Below, one piece after another: positions 48,641 to 57,674 of a DNA stretch of 64,000 nucleotides (positions within the stretch are counted from its first letter, which is position 1; every line of letters begins with the position of its first letter). Position numbers and translations under genes: made by a program. Source of the DNA: Hymenobacter frigidus (lineage in GTDB: Bacteria; Bacteroidota; Bacteroidia; Cytophagales; Hymenobacteraceae); the NCBI RefSeq assembly GCF_014640435.1, contig NZ_BMGY01000006.1, positions 106,692 through 170,691 of the forward strand. Direction: 5' to 3'. The notes under the pieces are model-generated. The model was given only the letters and a program-made list of their open reading frames with translations, did not search any database and was not told the DNA's origin.

Positions 48641-50548
48641 TTATTTGTACAGTCGATTGTCCAGCAGTCCGTTCACGTAGAATTGCACGTTGGCGCGCAG
48701 TTCGTCGCCGTATTTTTTCACCAGCGCCGGGTCGGGGTTGGCCAAGGGCTGCGTGGGAATGAAGTGCGTTTGGTAAGGGTAGAGGTTTACTTTATTGTTA
48801 TTGGTGAGCTCAGTCACGAAGTCAGCGTGCACCAGATAATACGATTCCCCGTCGCGGAAAATAGCCCGGCCGGTACTGGCCGAGTCAAATACCGAAGCGC
48901 CAAACGGCAGCAGCGCCTTGTGCTCCTGGCGCAGTCTCAGCACGTCGAGCACCGAAGCCGGTACATCGGCTTGCTGCGTGATGCGGCGCGGATTGGCCGG
49001 TGGCAGGGCCGGCCCGGGGCTGAAAAATAGCAGCGGTGTTTTGTGGTACCCCAGTGGGTTCTGGTAGTTGGGCCGGTCGGTTTGGGAAGTGTGGTCGGCG
49101 GTCAGGATAAACAGCGTGTTGGCGTACCAGGGCTGCTTTCGCGCCGCCCGGAAAAACTCCCGTAGTGCTAAATCGGCGTAGGCAATGGTGGGGTGGATGG
49201 GCTGCGTGCCCGCCGGAAACCGTCCCTTGTACTTGACCGGAACTGTGAACGGGTCGTGCGCGCTGAGCGTGAACAGCGTGGCCAGGAACGGCTGCCGCGT
49301 GGCGCTCAGCTGGCGGTTGAAATACTGCAGGTAGGGCTCATCGGAAATGCCCCAGTGGCCGTCGTAGTCGGGGCTACTAGCTCCGCCGGGGTATTCATTG
49401 AGGCCATAATAGTGCTGCATGCCCGCAATGCCGCTGAACATATCGAAGCCCATGGTGCCATTGGTGCCGCCGTGGTACATGGCCGTGGCGTAGCCGTGGC
49501 GGCCCAGGATTTCGCCCAGCCCGTGCAGCTCCGCCGTCTGAAAGCTGGAGGTAATGAAGGGCTCATCCATCAGCGAAGGCAGGCCCGCGAACACGGCTGG
49601 CAGCGCCTCAATGGAGCGGCGCCCGTTGGCGTAGTTCTCGCGCAGCAGCCGGGCGCCGGAGGTCACCGCCAGCGAGTCGAAAAACGGGGTATAGCCGCCC
49701 TGGCCGCCGTTTTCCACGCCCGTGTATTCGGAGCTAAAGCTTTCCAGCAGCAGCAGCACCACGTTGGCCGGCGCGGCCGGCGCAGGGCGCACGGGCAACG
49801 ACACCTGGCCCAGGACCGGGCGCAATGCCACATTGGCGGCGAAATAGCTGGCGCGCTCCACCGGCACCTCATCAAACGATTTGAGCACGGTGAATGTGCT
49901 ATTCAGGGCTAAGTGGCCCAGCACGGCGGGCTGCTGCTCGAAGGCCGTGCCGGTGCGCAGCGGCTTGAGCTGCCAGCCGCCGCGCAGGCCCAGCACCACC
50001 AGGCCCACGGCCACCACAAACTCCAGCCCGCGCTGCAGCCACGGGCGCCGGGCCAGACCACTGGTCAGTTCCGCAGGGCGGGGCATGGGGCACAGCCGCC
50101 ACAGCAGGTAAATCAGGCCCAGTAGTGGCACGGCGAGGTACCAGTAATGCGTGCCAATTTGCCCGGCCTGTCGCGCAATGTCATCGCCAATCGTGTTCCA
50201 CTCGTTGCTCAACCGCCGCCCAATAAATTTAAAGTACTCCCAGTCAATAACGTTGAGCAGCAAGCCGGATACGTTGAGCGCCACAAACAATGCGCGCAGC
50301 CACTGCTGTCCGCGCCGCGTCGTTACCGGCACCAGCAGCGAGAGCAGCACCAGCGGCAGGTTCAGCCAGAGCAGTGCCGACACATCAAACCGCAGCCCGT
50401 GCCCAAATGCCAGCAGTACCGTGGCTGTATCGATGGCCCGGAACGTAGCGAAGTTGAATAGGTAAAAGCCCAGCCGCAACAGCGTGTACGCGGCCATCAG
50501 CAATGCAAAGCGGCGCAACAACAGGCGGATGGCAGGCGATGGAAACAT
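48641..50548 (-). CDS. LTA-synthase-family sulfatase-type membrane protein
   Basis: 635 residues. About five N-terminal membrane segments (to residue ~190) then a large extracytoplasmic sulfatase-fold domain: VVLLLLESFSSEY (metal-binding Glu), NYANGRRSIEALPAVFAG (nucleophile position Ser/Thr), AMYHGGTNGTMGFDMF and FILTADHTSQTD. In Gram-negative bacteria relatives add phosphoglycerol or phosphoethanolamine to glycans or lipids; substrate here unknown. Monocistronic, next to a repeat and the ald terminator. Confidence 0.9.
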   Translation of the reverse strand: MFPSPAIRLLLRRFALLMAAYTLLRLGFYLFNFATFRAIDTATVLLAFGHGLRFDVSALLWLNLPLVLLSLLVPVTTRRGQQWLRALFVALNVSGLLLNVIDWEYFKFIGRRLSNEWNTIGDDIARQAGQIGTHYWYLAVPLLGLIYLLWRLCPMPRPAELTSGLARRPWLQRGLEFVVAVGLVVLGLRGGWQLKPLRTGTAFEQQPAVLGHLALNSTFTVLKSFDEVPVERASYFAANVALRPVLGQVSLPVRPAPAAPANVVLLLLESFSSEYTGVENGGQGGYTPFFDSLAVTSGARLLRENYANGRRSIEALPAVFAGLPSLMDEPFITSSFQTAELHGLGEILGRHGYATAMYHGGTNGTMGFDMFSGIAGMQHYYGLNEYPGGASSPDYDGHWGISDEPYLQYFNRQLSATRQPFLATLFTLSAHDPFTVPVKYKGRFPAGTQPIHPTIAYADLALREFFRAARKQPWYANTLFILTADHTSQTDRPNYQNPLGYHKTPLLFFSPGPALPPANPRRITQQADVPASVLDVLRLRQEHKALLPFGASVFDSASTGRAIFRDGESYYLVHADFVTELTNNNKVNLYPYQTHFIPTQPLANPDPALVKKYGDELRANVQFYVNGLLDNRLYK

Positions 50549-50660
50549 TAATTAAAAAATGAGAATTAAAAATTAAAAAATGGTCGTCTACAGTCATTAA
50601 AAAGCCCCCCCGACGCATTGTCGGGAAGGCTTCTTAAATTTTAACTCTCAATTTTAGTTT
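50549..50660. repeat. AT-rich inverted repeat around the ald terminator
   Basis: AATTAAAAAATGAGAATTAA... on the left and TTAAATTTTAACTCTCAATT on the right are near-inverse. The terminator of ald lies inside it, similar in arrangement to other repeat-plus-terminator units in the window. Confidence 0.65.
50599..50634 (-). terminator. Terminator after ald
   Basis: Hairpin AAGCC...CCCGAC / GTCGGG...GGCTT; on the minus strand it is followed by TTTTTAATG. About 25 bp past the ald stop. Confidence 0.82.
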
Positions 50661-51786
50661 AAACCGCCGCCAGTTCCAGTACGGTTTCTACGTTCACCAG
50701 GGGCAGGCCCCACGCATCGGCTACGCCTTTGTAGACTACCTCGCCGTGCACCACGTTCAGGCCGAGGCGCAGAGCCTCGTCGCGGCGGCAAGCTTCCTGC
50801 CAGCCTTGGTTGGCCAGTTTCACGGCGTAGGGCAGGGTGGCGTTGGTCAGAGCCAGGGTGCTGGTGTAGGGCACGGCACCCGGCATGTTGGCCACGCAGT
50901 AATGCACCACGTCATCAATGATGAAAGTCGGGTTTTCGTGGGTGGTGGGGTGGCAGGTTTCGATGCAGCCGCCCTGGTCCACGGCCACGTCCACCACCAC
51001 GGTGCCGGGACGCATGGTCTTGAGCATGTCGCGGGTGATGAGGTGCGGCGCCTTGGCTCCGGGAATGAGTACCGCGCCCACAATCAGGTCGGAGGTTTTG
51101 ATGGCTTCGCGGATGTTGTACTCGTTCGAGTACTGCGTCACCACGTTCTTCGGCATAAAGTCATCGAGCTCGCGCAGGCGGGTGAGGCTCACATCCATGA
51201 TGGTTACTTGCGCGCCCAGGCCGGCCGCTACTTTCGCGGCCTGCGTGCCTACCACGCCGCCACCCAGCACCAGTACGTTGGCGGGCTTCACGCCGGGCAC
51301 GCCGCCGAGCAGAATGCCGCGGCCTTTCAGCGGTTTCTCCAGGTACTTCGCGCCTTCCTGCGGGGCCATGCGGCCGGCCACTTCGCTCATCGGGATGAGC
51401 AGGGGCAGGGCGCGGTTGCTGAGCTCCACCGTCTCGTAGGCCAGGCACACGGCCTTGCGTGCTATCATGGCGTGGGTCAGCTCCTCGCCGCTGGCGAAGT
51501 GGAAGTAGGTGAACAGCAGTTGGTTCTCCTTGATGAGCGGATACTCCTCCGCAATGGGCTCCTTTACTTTGATAATCATCTCGGCCTGCCCGTACACGTC
51601 GGCAATGGTGCCGAGCATGGTGGCCCCGGCCGTCTGGTACTCTTCGTCCGAAAAGCCGCTGCCTTCGCCGGCGGTGCTTTGCACCAGCACAGTGTGGCCG
51701 TGCTTGCGCAGCTCGGCTACGCCGGCGGGCGTGAGGCCCACGCGGTTTTCGTTGTTTTTAATTTCCTTAGGAACGCCGATAATCAT
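50659..51786 (-). CDS. ald: Alanine dehydrogenase
   Basis: 375 residues, NAD-dependent conversion of L-alanine to pyruvate and ammonia. IIGVPKEIKNNENRVGLTPA at the start (conserved pyruvate-binding Arg/Lys region), FTYFHFASGEELTHAMI (catalytic His region), VLVLGGGVVGTQAAKVAAGL binds NAD. ATG at 51786 fits the family start; the longer reading adds 18 residues across the promoter. Monocistronic. Confidence 0.94.
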   Translation of the reverse strand: MIIGVPKEIKNNENRVGLTPAGVAELRKHGHTVLVQSTAGEGSGFSDEEYQTAGATMLGTIADVYGQAEMIIKVKEPIAEEYPLIKENQLLFTYFHFASGEELTHAMIARKAVCLAYETVELSNRALPLLIPMSEVAGRMAPQEGAKYLEKPLKGRGILLGGVPGVKPANVLVLGGGVVGTQAAKVAAGLGAQVTIMDVSLTRLRELDDFMPKNVVTQYSNEYNIREAIKTSDLIVGAVLIPGAKAPHLITRDMLKTMRPGTVVVDVAVDQGGCIETCHPTTHENPTFIIDDVVHYCVANMPGAVPYTSTLALTNATLPYAVKLANQGWQEACRRDEALRLGLNVVHGEVVYKGVADAWGLPLVNVETVLELAAV

Positions 51787-51837
51787 GAGCGAAGGGGTGG
51801 GAATGGAGGTTAATAAAGGAGCTACTGTTTCGAGCCG

Positions 51838-51845
51838 CAAAGATA
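51838..51845 (-). promoter_or_regulatory. -7 promoter box for ald
   Basis: Minus-strand TATCTTTG, an exact TAnnTTTG match, 52 bp before the ald ATG. Confidence 0.55.
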
Positions 51846-51894
51846 GGGCGCGGGGCTAGTACCGGTGGCGTTAAGATTTGGTTCACGCGTATGT

Positions 51895-52419
51895 TTATGC
51901 GTACTCCGCCAGTAGTGCGTTCAGGTCCAGGGCGCGGGTATACATCTGCAGGCTGCCGTCGGGGGCCAGGGGCCACTGGGCCTGCGGGCGGTCCCAGTAC
52001 AGTTCCACGCCGTTGCCGTCGGGGTCATCCAGGTAAATAGCTTCCGATACGCCGTGGTCGGCCGAGCCGGTGATGGGGTAATTCGCCGCCGCCAGCTGGC
52101 GCAGCGCCCTCGCCAGCTCCGCCCGCGTGGCGTACAAAATAGCGGTGTGGTAGAGCCCCGCGCCCTGCTTGCGGGCGGGCGGGCCACCCAGGCTGTTCCA
52201 GGTATTGAGCCCGATGTGGTGGTGGTAGCCGCCCGCCGAAATAAACGCCGCCTGATTGCCAAACCGCTGCATAACCTTGAACCCCAGAATATCGCGGTAA
52301 AATCCGAGGGCTTTATCAATGTCCGTGACCTGTAAGTGGACGTGGCCAATGCGCGTCTGGGCCGGGACCTCATAAGCGCCACCCATACCAGGAATGGCAC
52401 CAACAGTTGCGTTTTCCAT
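51895..52419 (-). CDS. VOC-family dioxygenase-like protein
   Basis: 174 residues from the ATG at 52419 (a TTG at 52437 is possible). Vicinal-oxygen-chelate fold, close to catechol 2,3-dioxygenase-type proteins: IGHVHLQVTDIDKALGFYRD (His ligand), SAGGYHHHIGLNTW, LYHTAILYATRAELARA and SEAIYLDDPDGNGVELYW (Glu ligand). Bacterial relatives (CatE type) protect against catechols and quinones. A symmetric operator-like site lies just upstream. Confidence 0.9.
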   Translation of the reverse strand: MENATVGAIPGMGGAYEVPAQTRIGHVHLQVTDIDKALGFYRDILGFKVMQRFGNQAAFISAGGYHHHIGLNTWNSLGGPPARKQGAGLYHTAILYATRAELARALRQLAAANYPITGSADHGVSEAIYLDDPDGNGVELYWDRPQAQWPLAPDGSLQMYTRALDLNALLAEYA

Positions 52420-52443
52420 AATTGAACTGATGTTCAAGAAAAT

Positions 52444-52463
52444 ATTAATGTACCAACATTAAT
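52444..52463 (-). promoter_or_regulatory. Inverted repeat upstream of the VOC gene (operator candidate)
   Basis: ATTAATGT and ACATTAAT, perfect 8-bp arms with a 4-bp spacer, 25 bp before the ATG. In other bacteria catechol-dioxygenase-like VOC genes are often controlled by MarR- or HxlR-type quinone sensors; the regulator is not adjacent here. Confidence 0.5.
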
Positions 52464-52475
52464 CTAAAATCAATT

Positions 52476-52509
52476 CAAAAAAGAAGCCCTGCCAAACTGG
52501 TAGGGCTCC
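52476..52509 (-). terminator. Terminator after the DUF1573 gene
   Basis: AGCCCTGCCA / TGGTAGGGCT hairpin; on the minus strand a T-run (TTCTTTTTT) follows. Separates the DUF1573 gene from the VOC gene. Confidence 0.85.
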
Positions 52510-52572
52510 TCAAGTAATAGCCGCCGCAATTCCAATCTTGCTAAATCATCAAATCTGCGTAATCCGTGGTCT

Positions 52573-53343
52573 TTACTTGAACGGTACCGCCGTGCCGCTT
52601 TCCTTCACCATGCTGTTGCCGCTGAGGTCGCGCACGATGGTGGCGCGGAGCGTGATTTTGGCGTCGCCGCTCACATCATTCGAGGTAATGGTTACGGCGT
52701 CGCTTACCTGGCCGAGCTGGCGCTGGCTGTAAATCAGCTCCACTATTGAGCTCTGGCCGGGGGCAATAGGTGCGGGGGACGTTTTGTAGCCTACGCAGTA
52801 GCAACCGGCAGTGAGGGCGCCGAGTACCAGCTCCGTTTTGCCGGTGTTCTTCACCACGAAGCGCGCCGTGGGCTGCTGGCCGGCTTCCATCTTGCCGAAG
52901 TCGTGGCTGGTTTTATCGAGCACCAAATGCGGCGACTTAGCCAGCTGCGCCGCCGTCAGCGTCGGCTTGATTTCATCTTTGGTGAGCACCGCGCCCTTAA
53001 TGCTGAGGACTTTGCTGGCCTCAGTGGCGTTGCTGGTCACGGTCACAGTTTTGTTGAATACGCCGGGGCGGCCGGCGCTGCTGTACATGGCCTTGATGAT
53101 GCCGGTTTTGCCGGGCAGCACCGGGGTTTTGGTCCAGTCGGGCGTGGTGCAGCCGCAGCTGGCCTGCACGTTGGCAATGACCACGGGCTGGTTCCCGGTG
53201 TTCTTGAATTTGAAGGAATACGATGCCATGGTGCCTTCGGCCACGTTGCCGAAATCGTGGCTGTCGGTTTCGAACTGCATCACGGCCTGGGCGCGGGCCG
53301 TGAAGGCAAAAGCCAGCAGGCAAAGGGTAAGAAGCTGTTTCAT
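52573..53343 (-). CDS. DUF1573 domain protein (two repeats)
   Basis: 256 residues. Signal peptide KQLLTLCLLAFAFTARAQ. Two Ig-like DUF1573 units: FETDSHDFGNVAEGTMASYS with NVQASCGCTTPDW, and LDKTSHDFGKMEAGQQPTAR with a CYCVGY variant. The H-D-F-G-x-x-x-x-G and CGC motifs define the family; function unknown, surface or periplasmic. Monocistronic with its own terminator. Confidence 0.9.
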   Translation of the reverse strand: MKQLLTLCLLAFAFTARAQAVMQFETDSHDFGNVAEGTMASYSFKFKNTGNQPVVIANVQASCGCTTPDWTKTPVLPGKTGIIKAMYSSAGRPGVFNKTVTVTSNATEASKVLSIKGAVLTKDEIKPTLTAAQLAKSPHLVLDKTSHDFGKMEAGQQPTARFVVKNTGKTELVLGALTAGCYCVGYKTSPAPIAPGQSSIVELIYSQRQLGQVSDAVTITSNDVSGDAKITLRATIVRDLSGNSMVKESGTAVPFK

Positions 53344-53516
53344 GTCGAAAAAAACTAAATCCTTAAGCTACACGCCGGTGCCGCGCAGCTCAGTTAAATG
53401 ATGACGAGAACGAATGACGACCACGCTGGTTCGGTTTAAACACAAAGCCGGGTTTGCCGTTTGCAGCTCAAATATACGGCTTTGGCGCGGGTGCCACCTA
53501 CCCGGCCGCTATACCG

Positions 53517-53524
53517 TATTTTTG
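53517..53524 (+). promoter_or_regulatory. -7 promoter box for the E1 dehydrogenase gene
   Basis: TATTTTTG fits TAnnTTTG, 61 bp upstream of the ATG at 53586. No well-spaced TTTG was found for -33. Confidence 0.45.
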
Positions 53525-53585
53525 CGGCACGGCTCCGGCCGTTTCGTCCTCCCAATTGTATTCCCACCCCTCCGACTAGTTCTTT

Positions 53586-56006
53586 ATGTCCACCGCCGAA
53601 ATCGTTCTTCCCGCGCTAACCACCTCCCTCACCAAGGCCGACTTCCTGACCGATTATCGCCTGGCTTGGGAAAGCCGCCACGCCTCGCTGGCCGGCCGCA
53701 AGGAAGTGTTTATGGGCAAAGCCAAGTTTGGTATCTTCGGCGATGGCAAGGAAGTGCCGCAGCTGGCCATGGCCCGCGCCTTCCAAAACGGCGACTTCCG
53801 CGCCGGCTACTACCGCGACCAGACCTTTATGGCCGCCATCGGCCAGCTCACCTGGGAGCAGTACTTCGCCCAGCTCTACGCCAACCCCGATGTGGAAGCC
53901 GAGCCCGCCACGGCCGGCCGCGCCATGAATGGCCACTTCGCCACCCGCATGCTGGATGAGGACGGCAACCTGACCGACCTCGCCCACACCAAAAATTCCT
54001 CGGCCGATATCTCGCCCACTGCCAGTCAGATGCCGCGCTTGCTGGGCATGGCCTACGCCTCCAAGCTGTTTCGGCAAAACCCCGAGCTGCACCAGTTCGA
54101 TACGCTTTCGACCAACGGCAACGAAGTAGCCTTCGGCACGATTGGCAACGCCAGTACCTCGGAGGGCATGTTTTTTGAGGCCCTGAACGCGGCCGGCGTG
54201 CTGCAGGTGCCCATGCTGGTGAGCGTGTGGGACGACCATTATGGCATCTCGGTGCCCGCCGAGTACCAGACCACCAAGCAGAGCATTTCCGATATCATGA
54301 TGGGTCTGCAGCGCGATGGCGAAGGCCAGTCGGGCTTTGAGATTTACGTGGTGCGCGGCTGGGATTACGCCGGTTTGGTGGATACGTACCAGCGCGCCGC
54401 CGCCGTGTGCCGCGAGCAGCACGTGCCCGTGCTCATCCACGTCACGGAGCTCACGCAGCCGCAGGGCCACAGCACCAGCGGCTCGCACGAGCGCTACAAG
54501 AGCAAGGACCGCCTGGGCTGGGAAGAAGCCCACGACTGCCTGCACAAGCTGCGCGAGTGGCTCCTGGCCGAGGGCCACGCCACCGAGATGGAGCTCGACG
54601 AAATTGAGAAAAGCGCCGCCGCTACCATTAAAGCGGCCCGCACGGCGGCTTGGGCCGCGTTCTTCGACCCCATCAAGGCGGAGCGCGACGAGGCCGTGGC
54701 TTTGTTGGACAAGCTGGTGGCCGACACCGGCACTGAAAACACCATGCACGAGCTGGTGGAGCAGCTGAAAGTGAACCCCACGCCCATCCGGGCCGATATT
54801 GTGCGGACGCTGCGCCGCGCCCTGCGCCAGGTGCGCAACGAGAAGAAGAGCTTCGGCCGCCGCAGCGTGCAGCGCCACCTGGAACAGCTGCTGGCCGAAA
54901 ACGCCGACCGCTACAACTCCAACCTATTCAGCCAGAGCGAGCTGGCCGTGGGTAACATCGAAGAAGTACCCGCCACCTACGCGCCCAACGCGCCGCAGGT
55001 AGATGGCCGCGAAGTGCTGCAGGCTTGTTTCAACGCCAATTTTCTGCGCGACCCTAAAATTTTCGCCATCGGCGAGGACGTGGGCAAAATCGGTGACGTG
55101 AACCAGGCCTTTGCCGGTTTGCAGGACAAGTTTGGTGAGCTGCGCGTGACCGATACGGGTATCCGCGAGTGCACGATTATCGGGCAAGGGATTGGCGCGG
55201 CGCTGCGCGGTCTGCGGCCCATCACCGAAATTCAGTACCTCGACTATTTGCTCTACGCCATCCAGATTCTGAGCGACGACCTGGCTTGCCTGCAGTACCG
55301 TACCAAGGGCGGCCAGAAGGCACCGCTCATCGTGCGGACCCGCGGGCACCGGCTGGAAGGCGTGTGGCACTCCGGCTCGCCCATGCAAATGATTCTGGGC
55401 AGCATCCGGGGCATCCACGTGTGCGTGCCGCGCAACATGGTGCAGGCCGCTGGGTTCTACAACACGCTGCTGCGCAGCGACGAGCCCGCCTTGGTGATTG
55501 AGTGCCTGAACGGCTACCGTTTGAAGGAAACCACGCCGAGCAACATCGGCGAGTTTACGCTGCCGCTGGGCCGCCCCGAGGTGCTGCTGGCCGGCACCGA
55601 CGTAACGGTGGTGACCTACGGCTCGATGTGCCGCATCGTGATGGAAGCCGCCAAGCAGCTGGCCGACGTGGGCATTTCGGTGGAAGTAATCGACGTGCAG
55701 ACCTTACTGCCCTTCGATACCGACCACCTGATTGCCGACAGCCTGCAAAAAACCAACCGCGTGATATTCGCCGACGAGGACGTGCCCGGCGGCGGCACCG
55801 CCTTCATGCTGCAGCACGTGCTGGATGAGCAGCAGGCCTACCGCTTCCTCGATTCGCAGCCGCGCTGCCTGGCCGCGCAGCCCCATCGCCCGGCCTACAG
55901 CTCCGATGGCGACTACTTCAGCAAGCCCAACGCCGAAGACGTGTTCGACACCGTGTATGAATTGATGAGCGAAGTGGTGCCGGAGCGGTTTCCGGAAATC
56001 TACTAG
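53586..56006 (+). CDS. Fused 2-oxoacid dehydrogenase E1 (alpha and beta)
   Basis: 806 residues. The alpha part (about 1-370) has GYYRDQTFMAAIGQLT, TIGNASTSEGMFFEALNAAG and SVWDDHYGISVPAEYQ: the thiamine diphosphate motif is G-N-A ... D-D instead of the textbook G-D-G ... N-N, as in other fused Bacteroidota enzymes. The beta part (about 470-806) has FAIGEDVGKIGDVNQAFAGL, RECTIIGQGIGAALRGLRP and RTRGHRLEGVWHSGSPM. It decarboxylates a branched-chain 2-oxo acid or pyruvate within a complex whose E2/E3 genes are elsewhere. Confidence 0.92.
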   Translation: MSTAEIVLPALTTSLTKADFLTDYRLAWESRHASLAGRKEVFMGKAKFGIFGDGKEVPQLAMARAFQNGDFRAGYYRDQTFMAAIGQLTWEQYFAQLYANPDVEAEPATAGRAMNGHFATRMLDEDGNLTDLAHTKNSSADISPTASQMPRLLGMAYASKLFRQNPELHQFDTLSTNGNEVAFGTIGNASTSEGMFFEALNAAGVLQVPMLVSVWDDHYGISVPAEYQTTKQSISDIMMGLQRDGEGQSGFEIYVVRGWDYAGLVDTYQRAAAVCREQHVPVLIHVTELTQPQGHSTSGSHERYKSKDRLGWEEAHDCLHKLREWLLAEGHATEMELDEIEKSAAATIKAARTAAWAAFFDPIKAERDEAVALLDKLVADTGTENTMHELVEQLKVNPTPIRADIVRTLRRALRQVRNEKKSFGRRSVQRHLEQLLAENADRYNSNLFSQSELAVGNIEEVPATYAPNAPQVDGREVLQACFNANFLRDPKIFAIGEDVGKIGDVNQAFAGLQDKFGELRVTDTGIRECTIIGQGIGAALRGLRPITEIQYLDYLLYAIQILSDDLACLQYRTKGGQKAPLIVRTRGHRLEGVWHSGSPMQMILGSIRGIHVCVPRNMVQAAGFYNTLLRSDEPALVIECLNGYRLKETTPSNIGEFTLPLGRPEVLLAGTDVTVVTYGSMCRIVMEAAKQLADVGISVEVIDVQTLLPFDTDHLIADSLQKTNRVIFADEDVPGGGTAFMLQHVLDEQQAYRFLDSQPRCLAAQPHRPAYSSDGDYFSKPNAEDVFDTVYELMSEVVPERFPEIY

Positions 56007-56012
56007 GTCAGC

Positions 56013-56552
56013 TTACAGCCGCACCGTGTTGGTCGTCACCACGTTGCTTTCGTTGAGCGAGCGGTCGGCGATATTTACCTCGAACTTGTACTCAGTGCCG
56101 GGGCGGTAGGCAAAAGCCGTATCGAGCGGAAACACGAGGCTGCGCCGGAGGATTCCTTCCAGGGGGCCGGCTTTGGCATCGGGTTTGGTCAGTCGGATGA
56201 AACGCCCGTTGTCTTTGCCCAGCGGAGTCAACGGCACAAAGATGCCCCGCCGGTTTTTATAGAAAGACTGCAGGAAATAGTTCTCGTAGTAGCGGTTCTG
56301 TTTGTTGTTGTAGGCGAACGGGCCGGTGTTGTCCGTATTATCGAGGCCGAGGTTGCCGTCGCCGTCCTGAAATTTCAGGGCAATTTCGATGGAGTCGCGC
56401 AGGCCGAAGTTGCCGCCCAGCCGGATTACCGTCACGCCCTCTAATTCAATTTTCGGCTTGTCGGGAAAATTGGGTGGATTGATGCAGCTGCTGATGCTTA
56501 CTGCCGCCAGGCTAAACAAGGCGATGCCGCGCAGGGTACGAAACAAGTTCAT
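56013..56552 (-). CDS. Hypothetical lipoprotein
   Basis: 179 residues. Lipoprotein signal RGIALFSLAAVSISSC, then GVTVIRLGGNFGLRDSIEIA and FQDGDGNLGLDNTD, an acidic Ca-binding-like D-G-D-G-N-L-G motif shared by a group of Bacteroidota lipoproteins of unknown function, and a beta-rich end. Ends 7 bp from the stop of the convergent E1 gene. Confidence 0.8.
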   Translation of the reverse strand: MNLFRTLRGIALFSLAAVSISSCINPPNFPDKPKIELEGVTVIRLGGNFGLRDSIEIALKFQDGDGNLGLDNTDNTGPFAYNNKQNRYYENYFLQSFYKNRRGIFVPLTPLGKDNGRFIRLTKPDAKAGPLEGILRRSLVFPLDTAFAYRPGTEYKFEVNIADRSLNESNVVTTNTVRL

Positions 56553-56670
56553 AAGTACAGAAAGTGAAGAGTCAGGAATACAACGGCCGAAGTGGCTCCA
56601 AAGTACGTTTTTCTCAACGAATGAGGCGGCACGTTGGTTCGTGCTCCCCGGTTAACCGTTGGTTCAGGTC

Positions 56671-57672
56671 ATGAGTTTTCGTTCTGATTTTTTGCGGCAC
56701 CTGCCCCAGGTCACGGCGGCCACGTTTGAAGCGGCTGCGCTGGCCTTGTTCCGGTACCAGGCCGCGCATTGTCCGCCCTATACCGAGTACCTGGCTCAGC
56801 TACAACGTAAGCCTGATACAATCAGCCGGTTAACGGATATTCCGTTTCTGCCCATCGAGTTTTTTAAGACCCATGACGTGCGTACCGCGCCCGCCGAATG
56901 GACGCCCCAGGAGGAGTTCCTAAGCAGCGGCACTACGCTGCAGCAGCGTAGCCGCCACCAGGTGCGCGAGCCGGCGCTGTACCGCGAAAACGCGGCCCGC
57001 ATCTTTGAACAATACTACGGCCCGCTCCCCGGCTGGACGTTTCTGGCGCTGCTGCCGTCGTATCTGGAGCAGGGTCAGTCGTCGCTGGTGGCAATGGTCG
57101 ACTATTTTGCTCAGCAATCGCGTCAGGCGCAGCCTGCGTTTTTCCTGCGCGACCACGCGGCCCTACGCGCCGCACTGGCCCAGGCCAAACAAGAGCCCGG
57201 TCGCCGCGTCATGCTCCTCGGCGTGAGCTACGCCCTGCTCGATTTTGTCGCCGAAGCCGGCCCCGCGCCCGAGCTGCAAGGGCTCACCGTGCTCGAAACC
57301 GGGGGCATGAAGGGCCGCCGCCGCGAGATGATTCGCGAGGAGCTGCACCAGGAACTGCAGCAGGTCTTCGGGCCAGCGGGCATTCACTCCGAGTACGGCA
57401 TGACGGAATTGCTCAGCCAGGCCTACTCGCTGGGCAACGGCCGTTTCCATTGCCCAGCGCCGCTGCGGGTGCTGCTGCGTGAGCCTTCGGACCCATTTTC
57501 GGTGGCCGAGTTCCGGCCGGATGGCGCCATCAATGTGATTGACTTGGCCAACGTGGATTCCTGCGGCTTTATTGAGACCAAAGACCTGGCGCGAATGCAT
57601 CCGGATGGGTCGTTTGAAGTGCTGGGAAGAATGGATAATTCGGACGTACGCGGGTGTAATCAGCTGGTGTAA
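56671..57672 (+). CDS. LuxE-like acyl-protein synthetase / acyltransferase
   Basis: 333 residues from ATG 56671. Adenylate-forming fold related to LuxE: PDTISRLTDIPFLPIEFFKT then H, EFLSSGTTLQQRSRH (the S-S-G-T nucleotide loop), VLETGGMKGRRREMIREEL and HSEYGMTELLSQAYSLGNG. LuxE activates fatty acids; stand-alone relatives without luxCD occur in Bacteroidota with unknown substrates. No lux or polyketide genes are nearby. Confidence 0.85.
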   Translation: MSFRSDFLRHLPQVTAATFEAAALALFRYQAAHCPPYTEYLAQLQRKPDTISRLTDIPFLPIEFFKTHDVRTAPAEWTPQEEFLSSGTTLQQRSRHQVREPALYRENAARIFEQYYGPLPGWTFLALLPSYLEQGQSSLVAMVDYFAQQSRQAQPAFFLRDHAALRAALAQAKQEPGRRVMLLGVSYALLDFVAEAGPAPELQGLTVLETGGMKGRRREMIREELHQELQQVFGPAGIHSEYGMTELLSQAYSLGNGRFHCPAPLRVLLREPSDPFSVAEFRPDGAINVIDLANVDSCGFIETKDLARMHPDGSFEVLGRMDNSDVRGCNQLV

Positions 57673-57674
57673 TG

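Noticed and set aside
53616..54878. Minus-strand open frame of 420 codons opposite the E1 alpha part
   Set aside because: Shadow of a well-supported enzyme gene.
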